DNA from: JAEUNJ01 sp052035955
GTDB lineage: Bacteria > Pseudomonadota > Gammaproteobacteria > Burkholderiales > Rhodocyclaceae
Reading direction: 5' to 3'
Length of the DNA stretch: 64,000 nucleotides
Assembly: GCA_052035955.1 (NCBI GenBank)
Contig: JBPOHD010000032.1
Location: forward strand, 1-64,000
Positions 62,446 through 64,000 of the stretch are shown here, piece after piece. The notes below the pieces were generated by a model. That model ran no database searches, was not told where the DNA came from, and saw nothing but the letters and a program-made list of their open reading frames with translations. Numbering within the stretch: the stretch's first letter is position 1; the number at the start of each line of letters is the position of its first letter. The position numbers and the translations under genes are program-made.

Positions 62446-63246
62446 TCAGGAGCCCGCCGCGGCATCGGCATTGCCCAGGGCGGTGGTATTGAAGCCAGCA
62501 TCCACGTACATGATCTCGCCGGTAATGCCGCTGGCCAGATCGGAGAGCAGGAAGGCTGCCGCATTGCCCACTTCCTCGACGGTCACGTTGCGTCGGAGGG
62601 GCGCATGCTTCTCGTTGTAGGAGAGCAACTTGCCGAAGCTTCCGATCCCGGACGCGGCGAGGGTCTTGATAGGTCCGGCGGATATCCCGTTGGCGCGCAG
62701 GCCCTCCGGACCGAGGCAGGCCGCCAGGTAGCGGACGGAGGCTTCCAGGCTGGCCTTGGCCATGCCCATGACATTGTAATTTGGCATGGTGCGCACGGCG
62801 CCCAGGTAGGAAAGTGTGAGGACGGAAGCCTTGCGTCCCCGCATCAGCGGCCGCGCACCTTTTGCCAGGGCAGGGAAGCTGTAGGCGGAAATCTCGTGGG
62901 AAATGCGGAAGGCATCCCGGGTGATCGCATCGAGGAAATCCCCCTCCAGGGCTTCCGTCGGGGCATAGGCGATGGAATGCACGAGGCCGTCGAGGCCATC
63001 CCAGGTCTTGCCAAGGTCCGCGAAGAGCTGGTCGATCTGGGCATCTTCTGCGACATCGCAGGGAAAAATCAGGCTGGAGCCGAACTCGTCCGCGAATTTG
63101 GCGATCCGCTCCTTGAAACGTTCGTTCTGGTAGGTAAAGGCGAGGTCGGCTCCCTCGCGGTGGCAGGCCTTGGCCACGCCGTAGGCGATCGAGCGGTTCG
63201 ACAGCAGGCCGGTGATCAGGATGCGCTTGCCGGCTAGGAAACCCAT
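62446..63246 (-). CDS. fabI: enoyl-[acyl-carrier-protein] reductase FabI
   Basis: 266-residue short-chain reductase that completes each fatty-acid elongation cycle with NADH. GLLSNRSIAYGVAKA, HSIAYAPTEALEGDF, catalytic Tyr/Lys in SYLGAVRTMPNYNVMGMAKA (Tyr-x6-Lys), GPIKTLAASGI. Triclosan-type inhibitors act on this family. AGGGAGAAA lies before ATG 63246; convergent with ppiD across a shared terminator. Confidence 0.96.
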   Translation of the reverse strand: MGFLAGKRILITGLLSNRSIAYGVAKACHREGADLAFTYQNERFKERIAKFADEFGSSLIFPCDVAEDAQIDQLFADLGKTWDGLDGLVHSIAYAPTEALEGDFLDAITRDAFRISHEISAYSFPALAKGARPLMRGRKASVLTLSYLGAVRTMPNYNVMGMAKASLEASVRYLAACLGPEGLRANGISAGPIKTLAASGIGSFGKLLSYNEKHAPLRRNVTVEEVGNAAAFLLSDLASGITGEIMYVDAGFNTTALGNADAAAGS

Positions 63247-63274
63247 GGATACTTTCTCCCTCAGAGGACGGCGG

Positions 63275-63280
63275 ATTATA
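63275..63280 (-). promoter_or_regulatory. -10 box for fabI
   Basis: Minus-strand TATAAT 29 bases before the fabI ATG, in the 64-bp divergent gap with the lipoprotein gene. A GTTTAG-like -35 lies 17 bases upstream. Confidence 0.45.
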
Positions 63281-63310
63281 TCGGAAGGCCGCATGGGCTA
63301 AACTGCCGCC

Positions 63311-64000
63311 ATGCCAGCGCCGTCCAATTCCCGCTTCCCCGCGAGCCTCGCGACGGCGGCCGTCGCTGCTTTGTTGTCGCTTCTTTTCGGCGGATGTTCG
63401 GAGGCATGGAACAACCCGTATCCCGCCTCCGAATCCGGCAGGCACATCCTGTACACGGCCTTTTCCGAACGTCCCAAGCACCTGGATCCGGTGCAGTCCT
63501 ACAGCGAGGACGAGATCACCTTCACCGCCCAGATATACGAACCGCCACTCCAGTACCACTACCTGAAGCGACCCTACCAGGTGGTCCCGGCGACGGCGTC
63601 GGAAATGCCGGCACCGCTCTACCTCGATTCCGCCGGGCGCCCTCTGCGGTCCGATGCCCCTCCGTCGCAGATCGCCTATACGGACTATGTCATCCGACTG
63701 AAACCGGGCATCCGCTACCAGCCGCATCCGGCCTTCGCACGAAAAGGCGAGGGCGGCCATGCCTACTTTTCCTTGGCGAGAGGGGATCTCGATACGGTCA
63801 GGGAACTGCGGGATTTTCCCCTCTCGGACAGCCGGGAGTTGACGGCGGAGGATTATGTCTACGGGCTCAAGCGCCTCGCCCATCCAAGGCTTCACTCGCC
63901 TATCCTGGGCCTCATGAGCGAGTACGTGGTCGGTCTCGAGGGCCTTTCCAAGGCCCTGCAGGCGTATCAGAAGGGATTGCCGGAAGACAGGCGAACCGAA
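63311..64000 (+). CDS. peptide-type ABC transporter substrate-binding lipoprotein, 5' part
   Basis: 230 codons to the window edge with no stop, so the gene runs on. Signal with lipobox FGGC (C29), then SERPKHLDPVQSYSEDEITFTAQIYEPPLQYHYLKR (split over turns), the pattern of family 5 extracellular solute-binding proteins that bind oligopeptides or related ligands. Start ATG 63311 is divergent from fabI. Partner permease genes would be expected to the right. Confidence 0.85.
   Translation, partial: MPAPSNSRFPASLATAAVAALLSLLFGGCSEAWNNPYPASESGRHILYTAFSERPKHLDPVQSYSEDEITFTAQIYEPPLQYHYLKRPYQVVPATASEMPAPLYLDSAGRPLRSDAPPSQIAYTDYVIRLKPGIRYQPHPAFARKGEGGHAYFSLARGDLDTVRELRDFPLSDSRELTAEDYVYGLKRLAHPRLHSPILGLMSEYVVGLEGLSKALQAYQKGLPEDRRTE

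Overview
The window is about 64 kb of very GC-rich, densely packed bacterial chromosome. Gene content and order (bamC, bamD, a succinylase-type dap operon, lysC followed by a tRNA-Ser, rluD-pgeF, PpiD, fabI) point to a Gram-negative betaproteobacterium, plausibly Rhodocyclales-like. This placement rests on gene content only. No insertion sequence, prophage, integrase or CRISPR array was seen. Both edges cut a gene: an RTX protein on the left and a peptide-type ABC substrate-binding lipoprotein on the right.

Layout. 1-6.6 kb: a type I secretion locus with an RTX protein end, an ABC exporter, an HlyD adaptor and an M10 metalloprotease with RTX repeats. 6.6-13.5 kb: a class V PLP enzyme, DUF58/MoxR, a histone-deacetylase-like hydrolase, dapA-bamC and a YycJ-type hydrolase. 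13.5-18.7 kb: a Met-rich lipoprotein, a SulP-STAS-cNMP transporter and a second M10/RTX protease behind a cyclic-di-GMP-I riboswitch. 18.7-23.8 kb: a minus-strand catabolic cluster (IclR regulator, acyl-CoA ligase, GST, two MaoC hydratases, a metallo-beta-lactamase-fold hydrolase). 23.9-27.4 kb: queD, a radical SAM protein, lysC and tRNAs for Ser, Arg and His. 27.4-32.6 kb: dapC-dapD-pilU-dapE-prmB. 32.7-38.5 kb: 3-hydroxyacyl-CoA dehydrogenase, bamD, rluD-pgeF and a flavocytochrome-c type sulfide dehydrogenase pair. 38.7-43.2 kb: a DUF6502-DUF5666-outer-membrane-protein operon with a long Glu-Lys repeat tail, a ZIP transporter and a small membrane protein. 43.2-50.4 kb: tRNAs for Pro and Arg, an ankyrin lipoprotein, a methionine gamma-lyase/folE/srkA operon, glutathione peroxidase, a monooxygenase, a spermidine-synthase-like protein and a TPR protein. 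50.4-64 kb: a YaiI-family protein, an unknown helical protein, a six-PAS hybrid histidine kinase, a DEAD-box helicase, a luciferase-like oxidoreductase, RbgA-like GTPase, PpiD, fabI and the edge lipoprotein.

How the genes fit together. The exporter and its adaptor probably secrete all three RTX proteins, which share a C-terminal cassette; the outer-membrane channel is not in the window. The second protease has a cyclic-di-GMP aptamer in its leader and a predicted hairpin over its ribosome-binding site, linking secreted proteolysis to biofilm/motility signalling. Lysine/diaminopimelate synthesis is spread over three loci here (dapA, lysC, dapC-D-E). The most interesting items are the riboswitch-protease unit, the DUF6502-DUF5666-OMP operon with about fifty 9-bp repeats, and the uncharacterised IclR-controlled CoA cluster.
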